Shown one piece after another: positions 7,761-15,617 of a stretch of DNA of 30,080 nucleotides (the first letter of the stretch is position 1; each line of letters starts with the position of its first letter). The DNA comes from Verrucomicrobiales bacterium (lineage in GTDB: Bacteria; Verrucomicrobiota; Verrucomicrobiia; Verrucomicrobiales; V1-33), in NCBI GenBank assembly GCA_023253495.1, contig JALRGF010000717.1:1-30080 (forward strand), written 5' to 3'. A program made the position numbers and the translations under genes. The notes beneath the pieces are model-generated. The model did no database searches. It was given only the letters and a program-made list of their open reading frames with translations, and was not told where the DNA came from.

Positions 7761-10097
7761 TTATCGCGCTTTTTCGAGCCCTTCGATGACGTGTCCCTGG
7801 GTGAGGAATCCTTCGGGCAGCATGATCGGGGGGCGCGAGGGGTCGGCGGGGTAGACGAAGTTGACCGGGATGGCGAAGAGGCCGTTGCGGAAGAGAAATT
7901 CGGCGATGACGGGGTCGTCGTTGGTCCAGTCCGCCTTGAGGGCGACGGCACCGAGGCGGGCGAACGTGGCGGCGACCTTTTCCGAGCCGGGTGATTTGAA
8001 AACGACCTTTTTGTTCACCTGGCAGGTGGCGCACCATTCGGCGGTGAAGTCGACAAAGATGATTTTACCTTCCTGGCGCAGAGCGGCGACGCGTTCCGGC
8101 GACCATGGTTCCCAGGCCAGGCCGCCGGGGCCGGTGGTGGCGGCGGCGGCGTCAGCGGGCAGTTTGCCGCCGGTTTCCAGGGCGTGTTCGAGCTGGGCGC
8201 TGAGCTGGGCGATCTGACTGTTGAGCGGGGCGGTTTCCGGTCTGGCGGCCACGGCGTCGCGGGCGGCCCAGACCGAACCGGCCACGGCGAGGGCAGTGGC
8301 GATCAGGCCGCTGCGGCGGGCGGCGGCGGACCGGTGGGGTGCGGTCCAGCGGCCGTAGATCCAGGCGGCGAGCGCGAGCAGGAGCAGGGCGACGATCATC
8401 ATGGTGACGCCGCTGCGGCCGGTCTGGGCGCCGAACGAGTGGAGGAAGTAGATGACGGTGGCGAGCATGGGAAAGGCCATGGCCACTTTGAACGTTTCCA
8501 TCCAGGCGCCGGGGCGCGGGAGGTGGTTGACGAGGCGCGGGAAGAGCGAGAGCACAAGGTAGGGCAGGGCGATGCCGAGGCCGAACGAGGTGAAGAGGAC
8601 GAGGGCCTGGGGAGCCGGCTGGCGCAGGGTGAACCCCATGGCCGCGCCGAGGAACGGACCGCTGCAGGGGGTGGCGACGAGGGTGGTCAGGGCGCCGGTG
8701 AAGAACGAGCCGGCCAGTCCTTGTTTTTCCATGAGTCCGCCGCCGACGCCGGTGAGGCCGCTGCCCCATTCGAAGACGCCGGCGAGGTTGAGACCGAGCA
8801 GGAAGAGCAGGGCGATGATGAACGCCATGAACCCCGGTGACTGCTGCTGGAATCCCCAGCCGAGACGCTCACCAGTGGCATTGAGGGCGATAAGCACGCC
8901 GGCCAGCGCCCACATCGTCACCAGCAGGCCGAGCGTGAAAACCAGACCGTGCATCCGCACCTTGCGCGCGTCCTCGCCCGACTGCTGGACAAACCCAAGC
9001 ACCTTCAGGCCGAGCACCGGAAACACGCAGGGCATGGCATTCAGGATCAATCCGCCGACGGCAGCGAGCACCAGGGCCCACAGGAATGTCAGTTCCTTCT
9101 GGGCGGCGCCGCTCAGATCGACGAATTTCGGTCCCGTCTTCGGAATGATGGCGTCCATGGCCGCGAGGGTGGCGGCGGGTAGGACCGCCTTGCCGTCAGG
9201 GCCGGTGGCGGCGGGCGGTGGTGGGGTGCCGGCTCCGGCTCCGGTGCCGGCTGCCGGTTTGGGCTCGGTGGCAGCCGTAGCGCCAAGGGGCAGGGCGAGT
9301 GCCGGCAGCGAGCCGTCGGCCAGCCAGCCGTTGCGGGCGTGGAGGAATCCGGCGGGATCGCGATCGGTACGGGTGCGGGCCACGCTGACGGTCCAGCGGC
9401 CGTCTTTTTTCTCCACCTTGGGATCTCCGAGTTCGACGGTATTGGCGCTTTCGAAAAAGTAGATGTCACCGGGGTCCGGGTTGGCACCGGCCTGCGGGGT
9501 GAGCGTGAGGGTGACGGACTCCGCGGTGGTAGAAGATTCGATATTCCAGGCTTCGGTCGTCCGCGGTTGCTGGGCGCGCACCGCGTCGAAGGCCGCCTGC
9601 ATGGACGGGTCCGGTACGGCGGCGGCACCTGCGGTCACGGTCCAGGTGACGTCGCCGGTGGCGCGGATGCAGTTTTCCTCGGTGCACTCGAACCATGTCA
9701 CCTTGCCGCCGAGCGAGGCGCGGGTGCCGTCGGTGAAGCTGCCGGGCGGGGTGAGATCGGCGAGCAGGAACGTATCGCCCTCGTGAATGTGGCTGGGCCC
9801 GGCGCCATTGTCATAGACCTTGGGGATCGGCCAGACGAGCGGGGCGGCCTGCCAGCCGTCGGGCAGTTTCCATTCGATTTTGGTCGCCTGGCCGATGCCC
9901 GGGTTGATCCAGTAGGTGTGGACACCCGGCGGGTGCTGGAGGCGGAGGGCGACGGTGAACGGCCGGCCGGCCTCGACGACGCGGGCTTCCGCGACCAGGG
10001 AGACCGCCACCTTGGCGGGCTGGCCGAACTGGCCCCAGGCGGAGCCAGCGAGGGCGAGGAGGACGGCGGGCAGGGTGCGGAACGATCGGCGGGACAT
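7761..10097 (-). CDS. dsbD: DsbD-type thiol:disulfide interchange protein
   Basis: Membrane reductase that passes electrons from cytoplasmic thioredoxin to extracytoplasmic thiols, 778 aa. An N-terminal signal peptide is followed by a DsbD-alpha-like domain (WFECTEENC holds a likely redox Cys pair), a Pro/Ala-rich linker, and a membrane domain of about eight helices with the two characteristic Cys motifs NAMPCVFPVLGLK and VATPCSGPFLGAAMGF. A C-terminal thioredoxin domain has active site WCATC. Domain order alpha-beta-gamma is complete. The start at 10097 gives a good signal peptide (MSRRSFRTLPAVLLALAGSA); an in-frame upstream ATG at 10136 adds 13 unlikely residues. It lies 56 bases after the gene for a secreted protein of unknown function. 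That protein or other envelope proteins may be its clients. Confidence 0.92.
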   Translation of the reverse strand: MSRRSFRTLPAVLLALAGSAWGQFGQPAKVAVSLVAEARVVEAGRPFTVALRLQHPPGVHTYWINPGIGQATKIEWKLPDGWQAAPLVWPIPKVYDNGAGPSHIHEGDTFLLADLTPPGSFTDGTRASLGGKVTWFECTEENCIRATGDVTWTVTAGAAAVPDPSMQAAFDAVRAQQPRTTEAWNIESSTTAESVTLTLTPQAGANPDPGDIYFFESANTVELGDPKVEKKDGRWTVSVARTRTDRDPAGFLHARNGWLADGSLPALALPLGATAATEPKPAAGTGAGAGTPPPPAATGPDGKAVLPAATLAAMDAIIPKTGPKFVDLSGAAQKELTFLWALVLAAVGGLILNAMPCVFPVLGLKVLGFVQQSGEDARKVRMHGLVFTLGLLVTMWALAGVLIALNATGERLGWGFQQQSPGFMAFIIALLFLLGLNLAGVFEWGSGLTGVGGGLMEKQGLAGSFFTGALTTLVATPCSGPFLGAAMGFTLRQPAPQALVLFTSFGLGIALPYLVLSLFPRLVNHLPRPGAWMETFKVAMAFPMLATVIYFLHSFGAQTGRSGVTMMIVALLLLALAAWIYGRWTAPHRSAAARRSGLIATALAVAGSVWAARDAVAARPETAPLNSQIAQLSAQLEHALETGGKLPADAAAATTGPGGLAWEPWSPERVAALRQEGKIIFVDFTAEWCATCQVNKKVVFKSPGSEKVAATFARLGAVALKADWTNDDPVIAEFLFRNGLFAIPVNFVYPADPSRPPIMLPEGFLTQGHVIEGLEKAR

Positions 10098-10153
10098 GGG
10101 CGGACGGGGTGTTTCGGACAGGAATACGGTGGGCACGCTTTGGCCAGCGCGGA

Positions 10154-11182
10154 TTATTTCGGGGCGGGCACCGGGGCGGGCGCCTCTTCGACCGGATTGA
10201 ACACGATGCGCATTTCCGGTTTGTGGTCGTCGCCGCTGTCCCGGAGGGTGACCTGGCGCTGGTAGGCGCCGAGCGGGTAGCCGCCGACCTGGTATTCCAC
10301 GAGGATCGGCTCGTAAGTGGTGTACTGCGGGTCGGTGCAGGGTGGCGGCGGGGTGCTGAGGAACTTCTGCACCTCGGAGCGGCCGGGGTCGACGGTCATG
10401 TCGTCGACGCCGCCGACGAACTGCCAGAACCCGATGCTGTCGATGAAGCTGCCGTCCTCGCGGAGGAATCGGTTGGTGGCCTCGTAGTCGCCCTGACCGA
10501 GCGCGGCCATGACCGGGGCCCCGGCGAAGGCCGGCGGCAACGGATCACCGTACTGGTCGAGCACGGTGAGCGGGACGTCGTGCAGGCACATGACGGCGAG
10601 GCGGGCCTCCGGGTGTGAGACGGCGGCCTTGGGGGTGGAGCGCATGTTGAGGGCGCGGTGGACCAGACCGGGGCGGGCCGGGCCGTCGTAGAGCACGTCG
10701 CCCTCGAGCTTGAGCAGCGCCGGCACCGAGACCCGTACCGGCACCGAGCGGGACGCCTTGACGGTTTCGCCGTGGCGCAGGGTGACCGTGAGAAAGACCT
10801 CGCTGTCGTCGAAGGTCGGCCGCTGACCGAACACCTTGAGATGCATTTCCTGGCCGTTGGGGGTGTCCTCGGTTCTGACCAGCTCGGCGGAGGCGCGCTC
10901 GTGGTCTTTGCCGGTGATTTCGGCGGCGGTGGTCAGGGTGATGCCGCTGCGGTTCTGGACGGTGACGATGACCGGGGCGGCCAGCGGCTCGACCTGACCC
11001 CGGGCGTTGGCTTCGAGGTGGCCGGTGCGGATCCGGGTGACGTCGAAGCCGATGGCAAGGTCCGGCTCCTTGAGAGGCACCTCCTGGCTGCGGGCGAGCG
11101 GGGCCGCAAGGGTGGCGGCGAGGAGGAGGCGGGAGGCCCCGGTGGTGAGCCGGCGGCGGGCGGAAATCAGGACGGACATCAT
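10154..11182 (-). CDS. secreted protein of unknown function
   Basis: I do not recognise this 342-aa protein. From ATG 11182 (a second Met follows at once) it has a signal peptide with basic n-region (SARRRLTTGASRLLLAATLAAPLARS) and probable cleavage before QEVPL. The rest is soluble and beta-rich in appearance, with segments such as VIVTVQNRSGITLTTAAEI, EVFLTVTLRHGETVKASRSV and FWQFVGGVDDMTVD. It has only two Cys in the mature part (MCLHDV and PPPCTDP) and a Pro/Ala-rich tail. The open frame continues upstream of 11182 into the neighbouring TPR gene, but that part is low-complexity and overlaps it. It lies between the TPR gene (70-base gap) and dsbD (56-base gap), so it may be co-transcribed. 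Confidence 0.75.
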   Translation of the reverse strand: MMSVLISARRRLTTGASRLLLAATLAAPLARSQEVPLKEPDLAIGFDVTRIRTGHLEANARGQVEPLAAPVIVTVQNRSGITLTTAAEITGKDHERASAELVRTEDTPNGQEMHLKVFGQRPTFDDSEVFLTVTLRHGETVKASRSVPVRVSVPALLKLEGDVLYDGPARPGLVHRALNMRSTPKAAVSHPEARLAVMCLHDVPLTVLDQYGDPLPPAFAGAPVMAALGQGDYEATNRFLREDGSFIDSIGFWQFVGGVDDMTVDPGRSEVQKFLSTPPPPCTDPQYTTYEPILVEYQVGGYPLGAYQRQVTLRDSGDDHKPEMRIVFNPVEEAPAPVPAPK

Positions 11183-11252
11183 GAGGGAAAGCGATGTGGT
11201 CGCGGTCTGATGTCCAGTGATTACCGGCACGTTTCCGCGGGTGTGGGTGGTA

Positions 11253-12044
11253 TCAATCGAGGGCGGCCAGCGCCTCGCGCGCGCGGGCCTTGGTGGTTTC
11301 ATCGTCCTTGTAGCGCACCGGCAAGGCGAGGGCGCGCTGCAGCGCCTGGCGGGCTTCGGCAGTGCGGTCGAGGCTGGCGAGGGCATTGCCGAGACCGAGC
11401 CAGCTGGCGGCGCGCTCCGGGTTGAGGGCGACGGCGCGCTGGAAGTGGGTGACGGCCTGCTGGTGGCTGGCGGACGGCAGGCGCCCGTAAACGACGCGGG
11501 CGATGCCGGAGAGGACCGGGTTGAGCGAGGCCACGCCGTGGTTCCAGGCGCCGAGGACGTAGTGGGCCAGTTCGTTGGCGGGGTCGAGTTCGAGGGCGCG
11601 CCGGGCGTGGGATTCGATGAGTTTGGAGGCGGCGATCTTTTCTTTGTTCGGCTGGAACGGGGTCATGAGGCCGAGGCAGATGGCGAGCGAGAGGTGGGCA
11701 TTGCTGCTGCGCGGGTCGGCGGCCACGGCGCGGCGGGCGTATCCGAGCGCCTGTTCGGCGAGGGCCCGGCGGGCGGCGGTGTCCGGAGTATCCTGGATCG
11801 ACTCACCCAGCTGTTTGGAGATCCGGTGAAGCACCTCCGCCTGCTTCGGGTCGAGCTGTTCGGCCTGGCGGTAGACGGCGAGCGCCTCGGCCGTCCGCCG
11901 CTGCGCATCGAACCGGTCGCCCTCCCGCAGCAGGGTGGCGAGGTCGGCGCCGCCGGCCCGGGACGGGCAGAAGGCAAGGCACAGAGTTAAAAAAATGACG
12001 GCGAGCGGGGGCATGGTGACGGGAAGTCGGATGGGGCGGGGCAT
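11253..12044 (-). CDS. secreted TPR protein resembling eukaryotic RMDN (regulator of microtubule dynamics) proteins
   Basis: 263 aa with an N-terminal signal or anchor (PPLAVIFLTLCLAFCPSRAGGA) and a helical-repeat body. Repeats include ALAVYRQAEQLDPKQAEVLHR, HARRALELDPANELAHYVLG and HFQRAVALNPERAASWLGLG. The central stretch HYVLGAWNHGVASLNPVLSG followed by RLPSASHQQAVTHF matches my memory of the RMDN/FAM82 family, where a similar 'LLG-W-Y-VA-L...PPS(S/A)' pattern joins the TPRs. In human RMDN3/PTPIP51 that domain binds phospholipid. A lipid role here is inference, helped by the lipid-modification genes upstream. Start 12044 leaves a 6-base gap to the hydrolase gene; 12014 is an alternative with a tighter signal peptide. 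Confidence 0.8.
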   Translation of the reverse strand: MPRPIRLPVTMPPLAVIFLTLCLAFCPSRAGGADLATLLREGDRFDAQRRTAEALAVYRQAEQLDPKQAEVLHRISKQLGESIQDTPDTAARRALAEQALGYARRAVAADPRSSNAHLSLAICLGLMTPFQPNKEKIAASKLIESHARRALELDPANELAHYVLGAWNHGVASLNPVLSGIARVVYGRLPSASHQQAVTHFQRAVALNPERAASWLGLGNALASLDRTAEARQALQRALALPVRYKDDETTKARAREALAALD

Positions 12045-12050
12045 TCCGGA

Positions 12051-12914
12051 TTACAGACGGCTTTTGAAAAACGAGGCGACCTCGGCGAGCTGGGCGGCGG
12101 TGAGCGGAAAGGCGTGGTTCTGGCCCTCGAGGACGACAAGTTTTGATTCTACGCCCAATGCGCGCAGGCGCTCGTGCAGGGCGCGGCTTTGGGCGACCGG
12201 CACGATCCAGTCGTTGTCGCCGTGAAACATCAGGGTGGGTGGCATGTTCCGGCGGACCAGAGCCACCGGGCTGGCCTGGCGCGCGAGGTTCCGGGCGGTG
12301 GCTTCATCGCGCCCGAAGAAATCGACGAACAACCGGTTGGTCGGCCCGAAGCCCTCGTATTTTTTCCAGAGGGCGGTGAGGTCGGTCGGGGCATAGAGCA
12401 GGCAGACGGCGCGGATGTCCGGGCGTCCGCGCCGGGAGGCGAGCACGGCGGCAAGGTGGCCGCCGGCGGATTCGCCGGTGAGGAAGACGCGGGACGGGTC
12501 GAGTCCGTAGCGGCCGGCGTTGAGCCGCAGCCACGACAGTCCGGCTTCGGCGTCCTGCACGGCGCCTGGCCACGGAGCCTGTTGGATACGGCGGTATTCG
12601 ACAGTGGCCACGGCGAACCCGTGGCGGGTGAGGTCGCGGAGGTGGAAATTGAATTCCTTGGTGCCGTAGCGCCAGGCACCGCCGTGAAACCATACGACCA
12701 GCGGCGCCGGCCGCGGTGTTGCCGGGAGGTAGAGGTCGAGCGTCAGTTCCCGGCCGCCGGGGCGGGCGAAGACGACGTCGCGGTGGACCGATTCTCCGGA
12801 CGGACCGAGGCCGAGGGCGTCGCGGCTCTGGATGACCAGCGACCGGCATCCGGCCGGTGCGGTCAGGCTGAGCGCGGCGGCGAGGGCGGCGAGGATCCGG
12901 GCCGGGCGGTTCAT
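12051..12914 (-). CDS. alpha/beta hydrolase, carboxylesterase-like, probable lipoprotein
   Basis: 287-aa serine hydrolase of the BD-FAE/Abhydrolase_3 type. The oxyanion-hole motif is WFHGGAW, the nucleophile elbow is GESAGGH, the acid is probably the Asp in HGDNDWIVPV, and the catalytic His is in GQNHAFPL; the triad is complete. The N-terminus is a signal sequence ending LTAPAGC, a plausible but imperfect lipobox. The start ATG overlaps the stop of the upstream methyltransferase gene as ATGA, which decides the start at 12914 over an upstream in-frame Met at 13136. Substrate is unknown. In this operon a lipid or acyl ester is a reasonable guess. Confidence 0.9.
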   Translation of the reverse strand: MNRPARILAALAAALSLTAPAGCRSLVIQSRDALGLGPSGESVHRDVVFARPGGRELTLDLYLPATPRPAPLVVWFHGGAWRYGTKEFNFHLRDLTRHGFAVATVEYRRIQQAPWPGAVQDAEAGLSWLRLNAGRYGLDPSRVFLTGESAGGHLAAVLASRRGRPDIRAVCLLYAPTDLTALWKKYEGFGPTNRLFVDFFGRDEATARNLARQASPVALVRRNMPPTLMFHGDNDWIVPVAQSRALHERLRALGVESKLVVLEGQNHAFPLTAAQLAEVASFFKSRL

Positions 12915-13942
12915 GGTTTGCGGAAGCGGTAGTGGGAGACGTGCCATTCGTTGCCGTCGCGATACCCCCAGAGTTCGGCGCAGGCCATGTAGAAGACGCG
13001 CCAGTACGACCACCATTTGCGGGCCTGGTCCGCGCCGTACGTCTGCTCGAAGAGCGGCCGGATTTCCGCCTTGTGAGCGTCCATGTTGCGGAGCCAGGCT
13101 TCGGCCGTCTGCTGGTAGTGGGTGCCGCTCACGCACCAGTGCTCCTCAATCCGCAGGTCGTCCTGAAAATAGAGCAGCAGGTCGTCGCTGGGCATCTGGC
13201 CGCCGGAGAAGAAGTACCGGGTCATCCAGTCGTCCGGTCCGCGGTCCTCGTAATGGTAGGCCAGTTCGCGGTGGGTGAAGATGTGGACGAAGAGGGAGCC
13301 GCCCGGCTCAAGCCATCCGGCGATTTTGCGCAGGAGGAGCTGGTAGTTTTTCATGTGCTCGAACATTTCCACGCTGACCACGCGGTCGAAGGTGGTGCCG
13401 GCGTCGAAGACGTTCATGTCACTGGTGACCACGGAGAGGTTGGACAGGCCGCGGGCGGCGGCGGTGGCGTCGATGTGTTGTTTCTGGGTGCGCGAGTTGG
13501 AGACGGCGGTGATGCGGGCGGCGGGGAATTTTTCGGCCATCCAGAGCGAGAGCGACCCCCAGCCGCAGCCGAGTTCGAGGATGCGCTGGCCGTCGCGCAG
13601 GTCGGCGCGGGTGCTGGTGAGGGCGAGCATGGCTTCCTCAGCCTGGTCGAGGGAGGTGACGCCTTCGGACCAGAGGCCGCTGGAGTATTTGAGGCGTTTG
13701 CCGAGGCAGAGTTCGTAGAAGCGGGTGGGCACCTCGTAGTGTTGTTCGTTGGCGGCGCGGGTTTGTTCAGCGATGCCGCGGGATTTGAGGTCGGCGACGT
13801 GGGCGAGCAGGGCGGCGCGTTGTTCCTCCACGCCGGGCCGGGATTTTTCGCGCAGGGTGCTGGCGAGCAGTTTGCGGATGCCGAGGCGGATCAGGGCGTC
13901 CGGCAGCACATCGGCTTCGAGCAGGTGGTCGAGGTGAATCAT
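12911..13942 (-). CDS. CFA-synthase-like SAM-dependent methyltransferase (coclaurine N-methyltransferase-like branch)
   Basis: 343 aa, class I SAM methyltransferase of the cyclopropane-fatty-acid synthase superfamily. It has AANEQHYEVPTRFYELCLG, then a SAM loop ILELGCGWGSLSLWMAEKFP, SVEMFEHMKNY and YFFSGGQMPSDDLLLYFQ. The C-terminal RKWWSYWRVFYMACAELWGY resembles plant coclaurine N-methyltransferases and related bacterial proteins more than classical Cfa. The substrate is unknown; a fatty acyl chain or lipid head group are both possible. Both ends use ATGA overlaps, with DUF1295 upstream and the hydrolase downstream, so it is firmly part of the operon. A second, more typical Cfa is encoded at 15614-16909. 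Confidence 0.88.
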   Translation of the reverse strand: MIHLDHLLEADVLPDALIRLGIRKLLASTLREKSRPGVEEQRAALLAHVADLKSRGIAEQTRAANEQHYEVPTRFYELCLGKRLKYSSGLWSEGVTSLDQAEEAMLALTSTRADLRDGQRILELGCGWGSLSLWMAEKFPAARITAVSNSRTQKQHIDATAAARGLSNLSVVTSDMNVFDAGTTFDRVVSVEMFEHMKNYQLLLRKIAGWLEPGGSLFVHIFTHRELAYHYEDRGPDDWMTRYFFSGGQMPSDDLLLYFQDDLRIEEHWCVSGTHYQQTAEAWLRNMDAHKAEIRPLFEQTYGADQARKWWSYWRVFYMACAELWGYRDGNEWHVSHYRFRKP

Positions 13943-14718
13943 GACAATTTCCGTGGGAACCAGGGGATGAAGGGGCTGGTCGTCTGCTGGTAGAGGCGGT
14001 AGGCCTCACCGCGGGTGCGCAGCGAGTGGGCTTCGGTCAGCTCGATACCGGTCACTTTGAGCAGGAAGTAAAGCATGAGGAGCGGGCAGGCGAGCGTGAT
14101 CCACCCGAAGGGCGAGCCGAGAGCGGCGAGGAAGAACCCCCACCAGACGAGGCTTTCGAAGAAATAATTCGGGTGGCGCGAGTATCGCCACAGGCCGGTG
14201 GCGCAGACCTGGCCGCGGTTGGCGGGGTTGGCCTTGAAGCGTTTCATCTGGGCGTCGGCCAGTGCTTCACCGGCGAGGGCGAGGGCGGCGAGGGTGAGGC
14301 CGGCGATTTCCACCGGGGCGAGGCCCGGGCGCGGGTTGAAGGCCATGAGCAGGAACGGCAGGGAGAAGAGGACGGCGACGAGTGCCTGCAGCTCGAAGAA
14401 CGCGAGAAACATGAGCGGACCGGGCCAGCGGCGCCGCAGGGTTTCGTAGCGCGGGTCTTCCTGCGGGTGGTGGGCGAGCACGCGGCGCAAGAGGTAGGTT
14501 CCGAGGCGCAGGCTCCACGCCACCCCGATGGCGGTGGCGATGGTTTTCCGCCACGGGTCACCCGGCCCCCACAAGGCGTAGACCGGTGCGAGCACGGCCA
14601 CGCTGTAGCTCCAGGCGACGTCGAGGAACCCGTAGTTTTTCACGCGGACGCAGACCGCCCACACCGCGAAGAATGCGGTGGCGGCGATGGCGGTGCCGAG
14701 GGCGAGCAGGGAAAGCAT
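13939..14718 (-). CDS. DUF1295 membrane protein (steroid 5-alpha-reductase-like)
   Basis: 259-aa polytopic membrane protein of the DUF1295 family, related to the C-terminal part of steroid 5-alpha reductases and isoprenylcysteine methyltransferases. Several hydrophobic helices are clear (LLALGTAIAATAFFAVWAVC, FFELQALVAVLFSLPFLLMA, LAALGSPFGWITLACPLLML). The family signature is GLWRYSRHPNYFFESLVWWG, a cofactor-binding region, and near the end RTRGEAYRLYQQTTSPFIPWFP. It may reduce a double bond in a lipid using NADPH. That is family-based inference. It follows DUF2062 by 15 bases and overlaps the next methyltransferase gene by ATGA. Confidence 0.9.
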   Translation of the reverse strand: MLSLLALGTAIAATAFFAVWAVCVRVKNYGFLDVAWSYSVAVLAPVYALWGPGDPWRKTIATAIGVAWSLRLGTYLLRRVLAHHPQEDPRYETLRRRWPGPLMFLAFFELQALVAVLFSLPFLLMAFNPRPGLAPVEIAGLTLAALALAGEALADAQMKRFKANPANRGQVCATGLWRYSRHPNYFFESLVWWGFFLAALGSPFGWITLACPLLMLYFLLKVTGIELTEAHSLRTRGEAYRLYQQTTSPFIPWFPRKLS

Positions 14719-14733
14719 GGGATACGCCTGAAT

Positions 14734-15288
14734 TTAACGTCCCGGACCCCGGGACAGGACGCGCAGCGGGCGGCGTGACGCGTAATATAGGGCGGCGGCC
14801 ACCGGAGGTGCGAGCAGGCACCAGACGGCGATCCCCTGGAGGGCGAGCTGGCCGTAGTCTTGGAGAAACTGGCGCCAGTCGGCGGCGAAACGCTCGTACA
14901 GCAGCGGGATCGACAGCGGCACGGACGGGGTCCCGAACAGCCATTCGCCGGCCCGGTAGTGCGGGATGAGCAGGGCGAGCTGCATCGGGTAGGCAGCCTG
15001 GTTGACCGCTTGGATGACCGGCTGGTTGAGCCGGAGTGCCACCCCGGCCGCCGTGCACAGAAGCGTGGCCGCGCCGAGGATCGGGAAGCATCCGAGGACC
15101 AGACCGAGCGCGATCGAGAGCGCGATTTTTTCCGGAGTGATGCCTTGGCCGAGCTGCCGGACGATCGGATCAACGATCCGCCGCCGCCAGAACGAGGGGC
15201 GGGGCGCGGCGGCCGCCGGCTCGTGGGTGGAGAGCGCGGCGGCGGCGGCGGCGTGGTCCGTTGCGGTCTGCTGATGCGGTGCGGTCAT
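14734..15288 (-). CDS. DUF2062 membrane protein
   Basis: 184-aa protein. The N-terminal 35 residues are Ala-rich and probably disordered. Then comes the DUF2062 domain: FWRRRIVDPIVRQLGQGITPEKIALSIALG, with hydrophobic helices LGLVLGCFPILGAATLLCTA and LQGIAVWCLLAPPVAAALYY, and the conserved NQPVIQAVNQAAYPMQLALL. The biochemical role of DUF2062 is unknown; members often sit near lipid or envelope genes. Start 15288 is fixed by an ATGA overlap with the DUF1475 stop, although the frame stays open far upstream. A GCC/GGC-rich run encodes the Ala stretch. Confidence 0.87.
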   Translation of the reverse strand: MTAPHQQTATDHAAAAAALSTHEPAAAAPRPSFWRRRIVDPIVRQLGQGITPEKIALSIALGLVLGCFPILGAATLLCTAAGVALRLNQPVIQAVNQAAYPMQLALLIPHYRAGEWLFGTPSVPLSIPLLYERFAADWRQFLQDYGQLALQGIAVWCLLAPPVAAALYYASRRPLRVLSRGPGR

Positions 15289-15617
15289 GATTCCCTGAGC
15301 AGCAGGCGCTCGATGGGGGCATCGGCCGGCAGCCGGAAGAGTTTGATGAGGGCGTAGATGGCCATGGCGATGTTGCCGAGCAGGAGGATGCCGGCCAGCC
15401 AGGCGAGGCGCACCGGCCAGCGGCGTTCCTTGTAGGCGACCCAGAGCCAGAACGTGAGGAAGGCGAGGTAGGTGTCGACGAGGGTGGCCACGAACCACGG
15501 GTGCGTGACGACGGAGCGTGGCGTCTCCCAGAGGGCGACGACGGACGACGCCCATCCGGTGGTGCCGATGATGGCGGCGAGGAAGGCGATGAAGACGAGG
15601 CGCAGGGTGACGATCAT
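15285..15617 (-). CDS. DUF1475-like small membrane protein
   Basis: 110 aa, three predicted membrane helices (VTLRLVFIAFLAAIIGTTGW; LVDTYLAFLTFWLWVAY; LAWLAGILLLGNIAMAIYAL). The segment THPWFVATLVDTYLAFL followed by WVAYKER closely resembles the DUF1475 family, best known from plants and algae. Function is unknown. The start at 15617 and the stop at 15285 are each joined to the neighbours (CFA synthase upstream, DUF2062 downstream) by ATGA overlaps. This marks it as a true operon member despite its small size. Confidence 0.8.
   Translation of the reverse strand: MIVTLRLVFIAFLAAIIGTTGWASSVVALWETPRSVVTHPWFVATLVDTYLAFLTFWLWVAYKERRWPVRLAWLAGILLLGNIAMAIYALIKLFRLPADAPIERLLLRES

Noticed and set aside
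10038..10097. A twin-arginine-like start (SRRSF) in the DsbD signal peptide
   Set aside because: DsbD proteins are polytopic membrane proteins inserted through Sec; a match to part of the Tat consensus in an Arg-rich proteome is weak evidence.
15241..15290. A GGC/GCG-rich repetitive run
   Set aside because: It encodes the Ala-rich N-terminus of the DUF2062 protein and has no independent feature.
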